64,000 bases of DNA, from positions 248,001-312,000 of the forward strand of contig JAHLKD010000039.1 of the NCBI GenBank assembly GCA_025526935.1, in the 5' to 3' direction. The first letter of the stretch is position 1; the number at the start of each line of letters is the position of its first letter. The position numbers were made by a program, and so were the translations under genes. The DNA comes from Cladochytrium replicatum (taxonomy: Eukaryota > Chytridiomycota > Chytridiomycetes > Cladochytriales > Cladochytriaceae). Under the pieces are notes generated by a model. The model did no database searches. It had not been told where the DNA came from and worked only from the letters and a program-made list of their open reading frames with translations. Below, piece after piece: positions 47,311-58,662 of the stretch.

Positions 47311-50154
47311 CACTGTCTGATGCCAGGGCCCGCAGTGATGCCAAAAAGCAAATCGCCCAACAGACGGAGGAAAACAACAGTTTCAAAAACAAGTTATCTC
47401 ACCAGTCTGATTTAAACAAGAGGATTGCGGAGCTATCAATGAATTGACAAGGGGGCATATTGATGTGTGCTGCGAGGATCGAAAAACTCTCCATCGCCTT
47501 GAAGGTCCAAAAGCAAAGATTCATGGCTGACAAAATAAAATCCCAACAAAAAGTATATGATCGCATACATTATCGCTGATCTAATAGTGAGTCTTCAGCT
47601 GGCACCATTTGCAGTTATCAAATTTAAAACGGAAAGCAACCAATCCATGTAAGGCAACTCATGAAAATGCAGTCCTCCAGCGAATAAGCTGCTTAAACTC
47701 CAGACAAGACCACATGCACAGGTTCAGAGATCTCACTGCTGGAAAAGATCGGAGGCACTCCAGTGAACAAGTTGGTTTCCCCACCAGGCAAATACCCAAG
47801 TTCAGTCTCTGCACTGAAGCAAGCCCTGGCCAACCCACCCTCACTGCCGGTGAAATTCTTGACAACTACCAACTTGATTCACAGAACCATGATTCGGAGA
47901 TAACCTTTCCGCCCACTTTCTCGAGCTGACCAGCACTTGGAAATCATATCCGTGAAGGCCCAAAGGGCTCCGTGATCGCAAATTGGACGAAACCTGTTTG
48001 AAAAATGGCAGAATAGCAATGCCTCTGGCTTCAACTCTGCTCTCCCAGCTTCCTCATGACTCGCTTTCGTCTCCAACTGCAAGGATCATTTGCTTTGGAT
48101 CAAGAACACAGAGTTTTACCAGACCAGATTGTGCAAGACAAGAATACAAATGTGTTTCAGATAAGAAAACTAACATGAAAAGGAAACAGTATGAAACTTA
48201 TAAAGGAATAGTAGAAGAACCAAGAACGGAATTGGATGTCGACGACATAGAAATGAGCAATAAAAAATATTTGAAAAAACGAATGTTGTTCTAAAATAAA
48301 GAAATAATAAAGGATTGAAACGAACCCAAACAAAAGATCGAGAGAGTAATCGAAAGAGTCGAGAACTCTTAGGTACTGCATGCCTCGGAACATCTTCGCG
48401 GACCAGTTTTTCGTCCATAATTTGAAGATCCACAAGAAGTTTCGAATGAATGCAGAACATTTCTGTTCCATATCTTCTGAAGTTTATTCTCGTGGACACG
48501 GGCAGATAGATTCGGAGCCTCAAAGACTCAGATTCCCTTTAAGCTCGTGTCCAATTTCGCTTTTGTTTGATGGGATGACGTCCTGTAATTCTTTATCCTC
48601 GAACCGTTTACCTGTATCTCTACGAGTCACTTTTCATATTCTACGAGTCACTTTCATATCCAAGTAGTCGCAGTGTTTTCGCATTGTCAATTTGTAGGCG
48701 GTTATGCATTCTTCGAAGTTTCAATCTTAAAATGAAAGAATTGTCTGCCATATTTCTTGATGGATGGTCATTTGTCTGCTGATTTTGGTAGTCATATTTT
48801 TCGTTGACAGGTTCAGAGTCGCAAGCTCTCTGGCTCCAATTGAAATGGTTGTACTTAAAGTGATCGAATTCTTCAGCCTGCATGGATGGTGCACACAGAC
48901 AAGCGAGCAATCAGCAGCAAAGTAGAATTTAGAGCGACACCATTACATGCTGCTGTACCCCGCCGTATTTTGTAGGACTCTAGGTGTTTTATCAACAAGT
49001 ATGCGATTCTGCCCTTCTCTGCTTTATGAATGAGAAAAAGTTCCATTCACTTGAAAAGATCCCATCCGGAAGGCTCAAATGTGTCAAAGGAAGGTCAGAT
49101 TGGCGGGTTCTTTTGATGATCGCCCTATTGAAGAAATTCAAACTCCGAACCATTAATGAACAAACGACACGACATACTTGTTTTTTGAGAATACCGCCGT
49201 GGTATCGATATGCATAGGAGCCAGCTGGTTTCCCTGTGCCGACTGCAGGTGAAGTACTTTGAGATGTCCCTTTACTTCTGCACCAGATGCTCGACAGATT
49301 TTGAACAGTGAGCGGTGCTCTCCATGCCCTCCGCACGACTGGTAAACACCAATATCGCCTCCTTGCTTGCATGAAACAAACGATTTTTGGTCAATGGTGG
49401 ATCTGCACCTCTTCTTCGCTTACGACGTCACAGGATGAGGTTATCCGAGTTGTTCCCAATGGAACTTGTTGAAAGCTGTATGATCTGAAGAGCAGTTGTT
49501 TGTATCGAAGATAATTTGCATTAAGTTCTCATGTAAAAGAAGAGACCGCTATAAACCCAATTGTTTACCTTCATGGATTATATTTATTTTAGCCATAGGT
49601 ATAGTAAACTGTCATTACTTTTCTATTATCCGCATGTAGATGTGAAGCCCGGATCAGATCAGAGCAAAGGTTTACATACGATTCCCACGTTCGTAGGAAA
49701 CATGTGCAACAACAATCCTGTTGAGGAGAGCTAGATCTCATGCACAGCTAACCGAAAGGCAGAACTGCCAACAAAGTCCCAAAGGAAACAAACAAACGAA
49801 TAGTGCGCTATGTGAACTACTACCGCACAATGAGTACGCCTCACTGCTACAGACCGCTCATGGAAGAATCACATCCTGCGAGTTTCTGTATTCCTTTCCA
49901 CCCGATTCCACCACATGCAGACCGACATACTGCACAGCATCCGCACAACCCATCCACTCACGTTCGACCTGGTGACCGTAAACCCTCAAGAGCGAATAGA
50001 CGTCCGACATGAAAGTCAAAGCATTAGCCAAAATATTCCGAGACCAACGATGACGGCTGTGGACATTGCGGTGCAATCGATCGATGCACTCTTAACTGTC
50101 GCATTGGAAGCCCCAGCGTTTGCGTCTTGGCAGTCTTCTGCAATGCGCTTCTAT

Positions 50155-50637
50155 TCAAACCGAGAACGTGCACGTTTCCGATGATGTCACCGAAAAGACA
50201 ATCAGAAGGAACTGGTAGACTCCTTCAGACGCTCCGATCATTCGGACTTTAGACTTAAAAGAACAATAGTTAGAAGGAACGATCTCAAGAACGCAGGGAA
50301 GCATACAAACGACGTGAATGGAAATGTTAGCAGCGAGTATCACCAGCGCCAAAGGCAAGTAGGCAAAACATTCAGACCGGCCCCGACTGAATCGTACTTT
50401 ACGCCCCACGGGCAAGAAAGGAATAGCAGCGCGTGCAAGTGAGCAAGACATGCTGACTCTGCGAGATCCAACATACAAAGAGGACATAGCCGATTGCGAG
50501 AGCACCCGGTCTGAGCGGGAGTTAGCACGAGCCTTGACCATAACGATTCTTTGAAAAGAATTCCAACGTCTCGATTTGCTCAGCAATGAACGCGTGTGCC
50601 ACCCTGTGCCACGCGGTGCACAGCAGTTTTGGATCAT
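50155..50637 (-). CDS. Unassigned membrane-protein-like ORF
   Basis: A 160-residue ORF starts 4 bp beyond the stop of the cyclase-like gene on the same strand. It has one clear hydrophobic segment (YLPLALVILAANISIHVVCML) and a weaker one (EGVYQFLLIVFSV), preceded by a basic stretch. It could be an exon of a multi-pass receptor or a chance frame. No family is recognised. Confidence 0.25.
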   Translation of the reverse strand: MIQNCCAPRGTGWHTRSLLSKSRRWNSFQRIVMVKARANSRSDRVLSQSAMSSLYVGSRRVSMSCSLARAAIPFLPVGRKVRFSRGRSECFAYLPLALVILAANISIHVVCMLPCVLEIVPSNYCSFKSKVRMIGASEGVYQFLLIVFSVTSSETCTFSV

Positions 50638-50640
50638 GGA

Positions 50641-53423
50641 TCATGTTGGTGATGCTGGTGGGAAGGATTCGGCGGGTGATACATACGAGAGATATACAGG
50701 ATTTTCTACGGGGGAATACACAGACCCTATGCTAGTCTTGGAGATGCCGGTCATCGATAATGGCATGGCTGTTCGAACGTTTGATCTTACAACTGCAGTT
50801 AGCGACCACAATCCCAGTCGTCCCCGGGCTCTCAGGTCAACCTCTCCACGTGATTCAAAATCATAAAAGTACGGCCGCCCAGGATGGTTTGTTGCTGCCG
50901 CAGACATGGATGTGAGCGGTTGTGGCTGGGATTGTTGGAGCGTATTGGAGGTCGATTTATTTGCGGCCGTCAGGATTGCTTTCGTAGTGTCGGATACAAG
51001 AACTTCTCCGGCTGAAAGCATGCCTCATTGTTAGTTATGACAACATCGCTTCTTTAGTCTACCTACGCTGACAGAGTGCTTCGATCCGAGACGCAAGATT
51101 GGGAGTCTCTGAATAGCAACAATGGAATCAGATTCTAGCACAGCGTGGCATCCGTAATCAGTGCTTACCACCCATGACTATGAACTTTGGAGGGTCCCCA
51201 ATGACACCTTTACGATGCACGTATTAGCAACCCCATCGGATTTGTCAGATACCTTCACCCACCTCCAACCGTCGAGCCAGTGTGTATTCCAATCCGTAAC
51301 TCAATCTTCTCGTCCCCACCAACCAAATATCCCACGTCCCTGTTCGCGAAATGCTCGAACATCCGAAATGCAACATCGGCAATGTCGGATCCATGGTATT
51401 CATTCGCATCCGGCGCGCCAGAGCAAATTACGTACGTATCGCACAGCTTCTCCAGCACATGAACTTTTGCAAACCGCCCCACGATCGAATCAACTGCTTC
51501 CTGATATCGGTTCAGAAGTTCGAACAAGGTTGCTGGAGTATCTTGAAATCGCGCGTTCAATTTGCTGAATCCTGCAATGGAACACACGAGGATGGTAATG
51601 GCTTCATATGTCGTGGGTTTGCCAAGAGATGGTGTGATGCCATATGCGACACCAGTCGTGGCAGCATGCTGAAGTGGTTTTGGGAGCAAAGCAGTCTTCG
51701 CGCGCATCTCCGCGACAAGACTCTCTCGCCGACTTCGTGCAGCAATATCCATCTTCTCAGCCTCAGCTTCCTCATTCCGTCTCCGAGCTTCCTCGATCTG
51801 CTGTTGAAGCTCATACACCTGCACTTTATATTCTCTAATCGCAGCTTGAGTCGTCGCAGCCGCAGCACCTTTTTCGGAAAGCTTTATCTGCGATACTTCG
51901 AGCTCCCGTATGTATTGTGACATATCGGCGTGGTGCAACCAAGCTAGACTGTCTTCACTTGCGGATTTTGAAGCAAATGCGGGTAATGTGGAGTCAAATG
52001 ACCGCAGACGCTCAAGCAGATCGGAGGAATTTAGTCTTTGCAGCGGATTCTGAGCCCAACAGTCTGCCAGCAGCTAGAAAACGATATCGTCAGGTTGTAG
52101 GATGGGAAAAATATGCGAAAGAAACAAAACCTGTTGCTGTCGCTCATCCAAGTCCTTTGGAATGTTCGGTCTGAACTTGCCTTCCTTATCTTCAGCAATC
52201 TTTTCAAGAACAGTTTCAAGGCTGCCGAAGCCTTCGAAAGGTTGCTCGTGTATCAAAATGCTGAATCCTACCATTGCAAGGCTTAAGGTTTGTTACCTTA
52301 TGTCTTAATGAAATGGAAATATGCTTTACCTGTATATGTCTCCTGGTAATGTTCCGTTTCCGGTGCTCCCATACGACCGAAGAATCTCAGGTGCGCAATA
52401 CTGCCGTTCTTTGTCTCCAGATTTGCGTGCGCTGCCCAATGCTCGCGAGAGCCCAAATCCTGCCAACGACAGTCGCCATCTGTGGTCGACTAAGCACATG
52501 GTCGGCGAGATTTCACCATGTGCGCTTCTAAGATTGTTATGAAGAAAGCCCACGGCGGTAGCAAGATCCGCAACGAGCGAGTTGCGAATACGAGGATGAA
52601 GCGGGAATCTTAGCGATGCATTGACCTCCTCAAGATTTCTGATGGCCCCAACGCTTCCAGGGATGCGGTATAAAACGTGTGACGTTGACGTTTTTGTTCT
52701 GCTTCCTTCAAGGACCAGTGCGACAAAATGCGCGATACGCGATGTTGAACTTCCCTCATCCAAGCACCGAGCCCAAGGAAGCGCACGCTTCGCGATAGAG
52801 ATTCCTCTTACACGTGAAAGTGCTCTTCGAACTTTGGTCTCCAACACCGGGACGGGGGTTTCCTCATATCGGATTCCTATTTCCTCATCGCTTGGCTCAA
52901 CTTTTCTTAACCGTCCTTCTCTTGCCAAAGAAACAAAAGCACCATTCAAGTCGTATTCACAAACCAACCCAGCGAGGACTGGCCCAGTTTTCCACTCCAC
53001 ACGCTTCACCCGTGACTCCATCTTTTTGGGTTCTTCGAGCTTCTCCCCACCCTGGTTGATTGCACCCATCGTCTCAGAGCTCAAAATCCTCCGATCCGCA
53101 TACAGATTCCCCTTGTTAACCTTTCTCATTTTCTCTGCCTCGCTCACGGACTCCTCGAATCGGTGAGGATGCACCCACACCCCTCCAAAATAAGAATTCA
53201 CCAAGCGTTGCTGATTACTGGTTACGGTTGCCTCCGAACCAGCTTCGTCGATGAACTTGATTGGGTCCTGCGTGAGGATCAGGTCGCTGTTGAGCTCGAC
53301 ATGTCGCTGGTACACCGCAACCAGGTGCGCGACGAGAAAGAACAGTCCTAACAGCACGATTGTTCCACCTGCTACCACTATTGCGAGAAAGTGAGGGTCG
53401 GTTGTGCTTGCTGTGAGTGCCAT
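50641..53423 (-). CDS. Receptor guanylyl-cyclase-like protein (TM, kinase homology, cyclase)
   Basis: From ATG 53423, about ten residues precede a membrane helix (HFLAIVVAGGTIVLLGLFFL). A kinase-homology domain follows, with LATAVGFLHNNL, HGEISPTMCLVDHRWRLSLAGFGLSRAL and CAPEILRS. It continues over introns as FEGFGSLETVLEKI and ADCWAQNPLQRL. A coiled coil (IREYKVQVYELQQQIEEAR) leads to a class III cyclase domain: ITILVCSIAGFSKL, VLEKLCDTYVICSG, ELRIGIHTG, then spliced STVGG|VIGDPPKF, ETPNLASRIEALC, GEVLVSD and SRGEVDLRARGRLGLW. This is the animal receptor-GC order. The HRD and DFG Asp are missing in the kinase part. In the cyclase, the first metal Asp (FSDIVGF position) is Ser, while the second Asp and the Asn and Arg remain. 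An upstream exon with an ectodomain cannot be excluded. Confidence 0.75.
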
Positions 53424-53984
53424 CAGATTGTGATCCAGCGATTTGATTGGACGACCTGCGCCATTTCGCAACTTGATGGAATTGAACTGGTGGATGGGAG
53501 CACGGAAAGGCACGGGGAACGCTGAGAGTCATCGACGCACTCAAGAAGCGAATTGCTTCGCGACTCAGATGTGCTTGGAGTCCGCGAACAGGGACGGAAT
53601 GCCGGAAACCTGCAAGGCCGTCGAGCGCTATTCGTGCATGCAAGGGAGCATCCATGCCATACCGTACCATAAAGTGACGCCTGAAAGACGAACGGATTAA
53701 GCTGACGCTGTGTTGTTGTGTTGTTGCACTCGGATTTCTTCTCGCGTCGCACGACCACGACGGGAAGAAACGAAAATGGGAAGGCGAGAACACCGACTGC
53801 GACAGAGCAAGTGAAAGAAATAATGGCTTCGTTGAGGCTCTGAAAGGTTCTGGATCTTGCGTTATTAGTGTCGAGACCGACGGAGCACCGTGCGACGATA
53901 TTGGATTTGGCAGAGAAGTTGCAAGCGCATCTTGCCACATCCAGCTCCTAGACGCTTAAGTATCGTCGTTCCCACATACCAAAC

Positions 53985-54790
53985 ACCTCATCTCGGATCA
54001 CCCGAAAATTCTCTCACCACACCACAGATTCTCCAACCAGTTCCCGTGCTCGACCCGCCCCTCATCTCCTTCTCATCGTCCCTCCGATCCTCCCGCGTCC
54101 CTCCTCCGCAATGCCCTTGCAGACTGGCCCGCATTATCCACCCGTCCCTGGTCCGACCCATCCCACCTCCTCAACCACAATCGGCCCACACAACACCGTC
54201 CCCGTCGAGCTCGGCCCGCGCTGCACACACTCGACCTGGTCCCAAAAGCTCCTTCCCTTCTCCGATTTCCTCGACGCCATCACTGGCCCAGCCGGGACCA
54301 TCACGTATCGTTCACAGCACTACTTGTTCGCACAGTGTCCGGCGCTGAACAGAGGCATTTTTGGAGCTTTGTTCGGGAGTCGGAGGACGATGTGGAAGTC
54401 TGCCTGAATGCGTGGGTTGGGCCACGTTGGGACGGTGTCGCCGCTGCATATGGATCCGGTCCATAACTTCTTTGTGCAGGTTGTGGAGAGAAAGTATGTA
54501 CGCTTGGTCGCGCCATAGCACTCGCATAAGGTGTATCCGCACGACGCCATGCACAGCAATACTCGCCAGGTTTGTAAAAGACAGTTCGTACATTTTGCAG
54601 AATGGAACTCATTGAATCCCTTTACCCGTGTGGCAGGCGGATATCGAGAACCCTTATCTCGAATCATTCCCGTTGTTTGCGAGTGCACCTTACCTGGAGT
54701 GCATCGTCGGGCGTCGCGACCTTCTCTTCATCCCCAGTCCACAAGATTTGCAGTTGATTGAAACATCTTCAGCGATGGTGGTAGCATTAT
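53985..54790 (+). pseudogene. KDM8/JMJD5-like JmjC gene, broken
   Basis: JMJD5 words appear in order but in changing frames: [129 protein letters not shown]. The first Fe-binding pair HMD is visible. At least four frame changes without room for introns, and one in-frame TAG at about 54518-54520, interrupt the reading. The distal His block (WHYV type) is not found after LLFIPSP. One true intron (about 54570-54636) survives. Intact family members are 2-oxoglutarate oxygenases acting on proteins in the nucleus or cytosol. The gene diverges from the cyclase-like gene. Sequencing indels are an alternative explanation, but neighbouring genes read cleanly. Confidence 0.65.
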
Positions 54791-55193
54791 TATTTGCGAT
54801 CTCTCTAATTGAGCTTCAGCAGGAGCTTTTGGTTTTGTTTTTCACAGCGCTTTGATTTTGGCGAAAAAGGAATGTATTCATCTTTTCTACTCGACACGGC
54901 TGCTTGACCCACAAGACCAAAATCTTGACAGAAAGAGTATTGAACCTGGGGAAGGAGGGCGAAAGGCAACAGAAGTGGTGAAGAAACATCAGGATCACAA
55001 ACATGAGGTGGAAAACTGTTCGAAGATTGATTTGGTGTCCGGGCATCGGCCGGTTGCAGCCGCAAGTTTGAAGAATGTCGAGCTTTTTTTGATGATGAAA
55101 TGGTTCTTAAAACGTCCTCGTCAATATTGTCCACACAACGCAAAAAAGAGAGAGAAGTTAACAATCCACCTCCCCCTCCCAAGCATCCCAAAA

Positions 55194-55999
55194 TCATGAA
55201 GACTTTTTGGCCTTTGATCCCGACGACGATGAAGCCGTCGCCGCCGCCGCCACGAGCCGCGCTTCTCTGTCCTGGCTCGCAAGTCCCTGACTCGCTCTCA
55301 CCAACTGGAGTACATTCAGCGCCTGCTTCAGCACGCAAACCGGAAGCATCAGCCAGAAAACCGCATACGCCGCCATCTCACCGGCCGACCCCGGTTCCCA
55401 AGGCGGACGGTTCGTCAAAGGGTTCCTCCAGCCGAGCAAGTATGCCGAGATGAAGAGCAGCTGGTCGCCCGCGCAAACGAGGAACAGAACCGTCGAGTTC
55501 GAGTAGTACAGGCGCAGGAGCCAGTGGTCCTCTTTCCGCAGTGTCTTGTGCGAGGACGCCCCTAGGGTGAGGGACATGTACATGTGCATGTAGTGCGAGG
55601 AGAGGTCCAAGGCGATAAGGAGCTGGAAGAGGATGGCGTAGGCTGGGTACTGCACCGCGAGGTGAACCAGGAGACATGATGTCGCGGAGCGGTCAGTGAC
55701 CATGTCGAGGACAGAGCCAAACTTTGTTGCTGGGGAATAAAGATAGTGAGACTCTTTCTTGAAGAGTGAATTGTGTCGCGAGAGATTTTACTTTGGTTAA
55801 AGTACCGAGCGGCGTGGCCGTCGACGGCGTCGAGAAGCGAGGAGATTGAGTAGGAGATCATCGCCTTGAACGGGTTTGTGGGGAGGAGGTAGAGGGCAAG
55901 GATGGCGAGGATGATGCGGGTGTAGCCGATCAGGTTTGGGATGAAGAGGAACACATTCGTTTCCTTTGGCGTCCGCACGGATGTTGGCGACGGGGACAT
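55194..55999 (-). CDS. PIS1: CDP-diacylglycerol-inositol 3-phosphatidyltransferase
   Basis: There are two exons: 55999-55792 and 55729-55194. The 62-bp GT-AG intron splits the codon that completes FNQTTKFG, and the product has 247 residues. The CDP-alcohol phosphotransferase signature is complete across the junction: LDAVDGHAARYFNQ then FGSVLDMVTDR, fitting DG-x2-AR-x8-G-x3-D-x3-D. About five to six membrane helices are visible (IPNLIGYTRIILAILALYLL, LLVHLAVQYPAYAILFQLLIAL, VLFLVCAGDQLLFISAYLL, AVFWLMLPVCVLKQALNVLQL). The family joins CDP-diacylglycerol and myo-inositol to make phosphatidylinositol in the ER. The stretch LDLSSHYMHMYMSL is typical of PIS rather than other CDP-alcohol enzymes. 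An upstream in-frame ATG at 56020 would add seven residues. The length is usual for the family. Confidence 0.92.
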
Positions 56000-56123
56000 T
56001 TTTGGTGTGAAAGTTCCCAAAACGTTTCAAGGAAGACGAAAAAAATATATTTATTTGCTTATTTGCTTGAGCAACGAACAAAGCACAAGATCGAAGACGG
56101 TGTGATGTCAAAGCTATGAACAA

Positions 56124-56663
56124 TTACGACCGCTGTACGTCCATGCTTGGCCGATCATACCCAATCGAGCTTTTCGCAAATGGTCGTGCCGGCATAAACC
56201 TCATCGAACCCTTCGCAATCTCCGCCGGCACCAACGACATCCTCTCCCCGCTTGCCGTCGCCACTGCACCCGATCGACCCACCCGTCCTGACGGTGTCCG
56301 TGCCTTGGCATGTCTCCACCCAAGCGCGGCCAAGGTCTTCATCCCTTCACGCGAGCCCTGCTTCTGGTGGAACGAAGTATATCTTAACCGGTGCCCTGTC
56401 CGCTCGTTGATCCGCGGAAACGGCACGCCGTCCTCCGTCACCGCGTCCAGCGAATCATACGCTTCGGCCGCGGGACCCGCGAGCGCCGCGCCGTTGTCGC
56501 TGTTGCTGTTTGCGGTGGTGCCGCTGGTGCTTGTGCTGAGCCTGCTGTTGTGGTGATGGTTTTCGGCAGCGAAGCCGTGGAAGCGCTTGACCGCAAGAAT
56601 CGGCTGAGCGAACAGCAGGAAGGAGAGGAGAACCACGAGCGCTGCTGAGAGGATGCGCGACAT
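56124..56663 (-). CDS. Small secreted or membrane-tethered protein
   Basis: A single-exon ORF of 179 residues begins MSRILSAALVVLLSFLLFAQPILAV, a good signal peptide with likely cleavage after PILA. The mature part is Ser/Asn/Gly-rich, then basic, with HHHNS, a TGHRLRYTSFHQKQG stretch and GWRHAKARTPSGRVG. No cysteines remain in the mature part and no domain is recognised. It lies about 125 bp upstream of PIS1 on the same strand. It is probably a real gene, given the GC-rich coding bias, but its function is unknown. Confidence 0.55.
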   Translation of the reverse strand: MSRILSAALVVLLSFLLFAQPILAVKRFHGFAAENHHHNSRLSTSTSGTTANSNSDNGAALAGPAAEAYDSLDAVTEDGVPFPRINERTGHRLRYTSFHQKQGSREGMKTLAALGWRHAKARTPSGRVGRSGAVATASGERMSLVPAEIAKGSMRFMPARPFAKSSIGYDRPSMDVQRS

Positions 56664-57543
56664 TAGTTGATATCGAAAGAGTCGCAGCGAATTGAAGCGG
56701 TACGAGCAGAGATATTCTGTTTTAGGGTGGAGTTTTACGGTGTCTCAGGGTGGGTCGGATGTCTCGGTGGAATGCAATTTTCTAAGAATTTGTTATAAAA
56801 GAGAAGCATTCTGAATCTTTTTACAACACCGGTTAATGAGATGGTTGCTTGGTGTGAAGGGAAAGGTGCTCGAAATGGGTTCCCAAAAAGTGTTTTAAAA
56901 GGCTATGAGTGAAGAAACGCAACGGTTATCAGTCTGTAGTCTGTGATGGAAAAGAAATGTGGGTCCCTGGGCCTCACAGGAAGGAAGGAGTTGAGAATAA
57001 GCTAAACAATTTGTTGGATAAAGTTCATTGAGATGTACGATGAGGAGAGGGCAGGGGGTCAAACATATCGGGAACAGATTATACAGCAGGGCCAAAAAGA
57101 GCACCTTTCCCTTTCGCACCTGAAAAAGTCTGGCGCGCACCAAAAGAAGAGCATCAGAAGAGCGGTGGACAGTCGACTGATAGGCCCCATAAAACGCAGA
57201 GACAAACAAAGGAAAAAACAATCGAGGAAAACACAAAACAAAAGAGATTTTGTGGGGGCCGCGAAAAGGGAAATACGGCTAGACTCTTTACGAGCTTGAA
57301 TGTTGTTTGGCTGAGAAGAGAAGAAAAAAAAGAGAAAAAGGAAAATGTCCTTCCTAGATGAGCTTTGGCAACACAACAATGCGCCAAAGTAGCACATGAC
57401 CGGAAGGAAGAAACATTCAAAGACGCGCGCAGGTTGGCGGTTGGGCCTTTCCCGGCGTACGCTGTATAGAAATCAGTACCATAACTTATGCAATGCCAAC
57501 TCGACCGTGAAACCAACAGAGTCCAACATTCTCATCTCGGTCT
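56664..57543. other. Intergenic region between secreted protein and homeobox gene
   Basis: About 0.9 kb, purine-rich on the plus strand (AAAGAGAAAAAGG tracts). ORFs on both strands overlap in two frames and look like composition artefacts. It probably holds the homeobox 3' UTR and the promoter of the secreted-protein gene. Confidence 0.4.
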
Positions 57544-58627
57544 TCAGACGTACATATTCATGTACGACACACTCCCCACCGACGAGCTCGTCAAGTTCAC
57601 CCCACCGCACGCGTTCTCCAACGTCATCCCAGTCTGTACATACGAAATCTGATCCGCCTGCGCAAGCGATGCAAGCTGCCCATCCATCGGGGACCCTGAT
57701 GACACCGAACCCATTATACTCGCCGACTGGGGCGAGTTTTGAACGAGCCCGTTGCGAGTGTACCCAAATATACTCCCTCTGCGCAACGGTCCTCCAGACC
57801 CGACGCTGCTCGTTCGGCTCCGCCCCTCGACGCCAAAATCAAACGCGTACACAATCGACCCTGCGCTTGGCGGTGGAGTCGGCTCGCTTCCGGCGCTGGT
57901 CCCAAGAATGAGCGACGACGTTTGAAGCGGATATGTCACGCCTATGGGTGGCCCCGCACTGCTGAATCCGTTTGAGCCTGACATGTCGGTGGAGTGTGAT
58001 CCTGCCGCGGGATACGAGTGGACTGTGAATCCAAATGCGTCGGTGACGGAACCATTCGCACCCGCCGTCATAGTCTCAGTCCCGTTACTCGCAAAAGCAA
58101 TCGCATTTGCTCCGCCATCACCGAAATCTCCTCCGACAACCGACATCGCACCTGAACCGTTTCCGTTGTTCAAAAAGTTTGACTGCATCGAAAACGAGCT
58201 GTGTGATGGCAACAGTGGCGAGCAGGTGTAAAGCGGGGTGATCGTCGTAGGGGGAAGCGAAACAGCAACCGGCGTTCGGAACTGCGCAGACATTAGCGAC
58301 ATGTTCGGCGCACTTGTCATGGCGTACCCAGATGTGAGCTCTGGCGCGGTAGTAAACTGTTGGGTCATCGAGTTGAAATTCAAGTTTATCATGTTCATAT
58401 GTCGGGTGTCACTTGGAAGCGTCACGGGAATGCTTAATGGGGCCCCTGGAGTCGGCATCGCATTAACTTCCGAAGTCGATTCCCGCACAGTGGGCAAAAC
58501 TTGATCGAGCGTCACACCGTGGAAGCGTTCCACGATCGGCGTCATACCAGTTTGAGGGGACGCAATCGACATGCCATGCGATGCATTCGGGTTGATCACC
58601 AAATGGGCGCTGATTCTTCGACGATGG

Positions 58628-58662
<35 letters not shown>

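Larger units (their letters stand above)
43902..50154. other. 6-kb gene-poor, AT-rich region
   Basis: No intact gene is supported. The stretch contains a short tandem repeat (45745-45850), a Ty1/copia scrap (47150-47310), and a pair of diverged Gln-rich segments at 46925-47100 (each with a VSQQQI/GSQQQI core) that may derive from one decayed coiled-coil gene. A minus ORF at 48992-49372 (126 aa) has no family features. Confidence 0.45.

Noticed and set aside
53215-53940. Long overlapping minus-strand ORFs upstream of the cyclase-like gene
   Set aside because: Two different frames are open over the same GC-rich DNA with no family features. They may contain 5' UTR, and I could not support an ectodomain exon.
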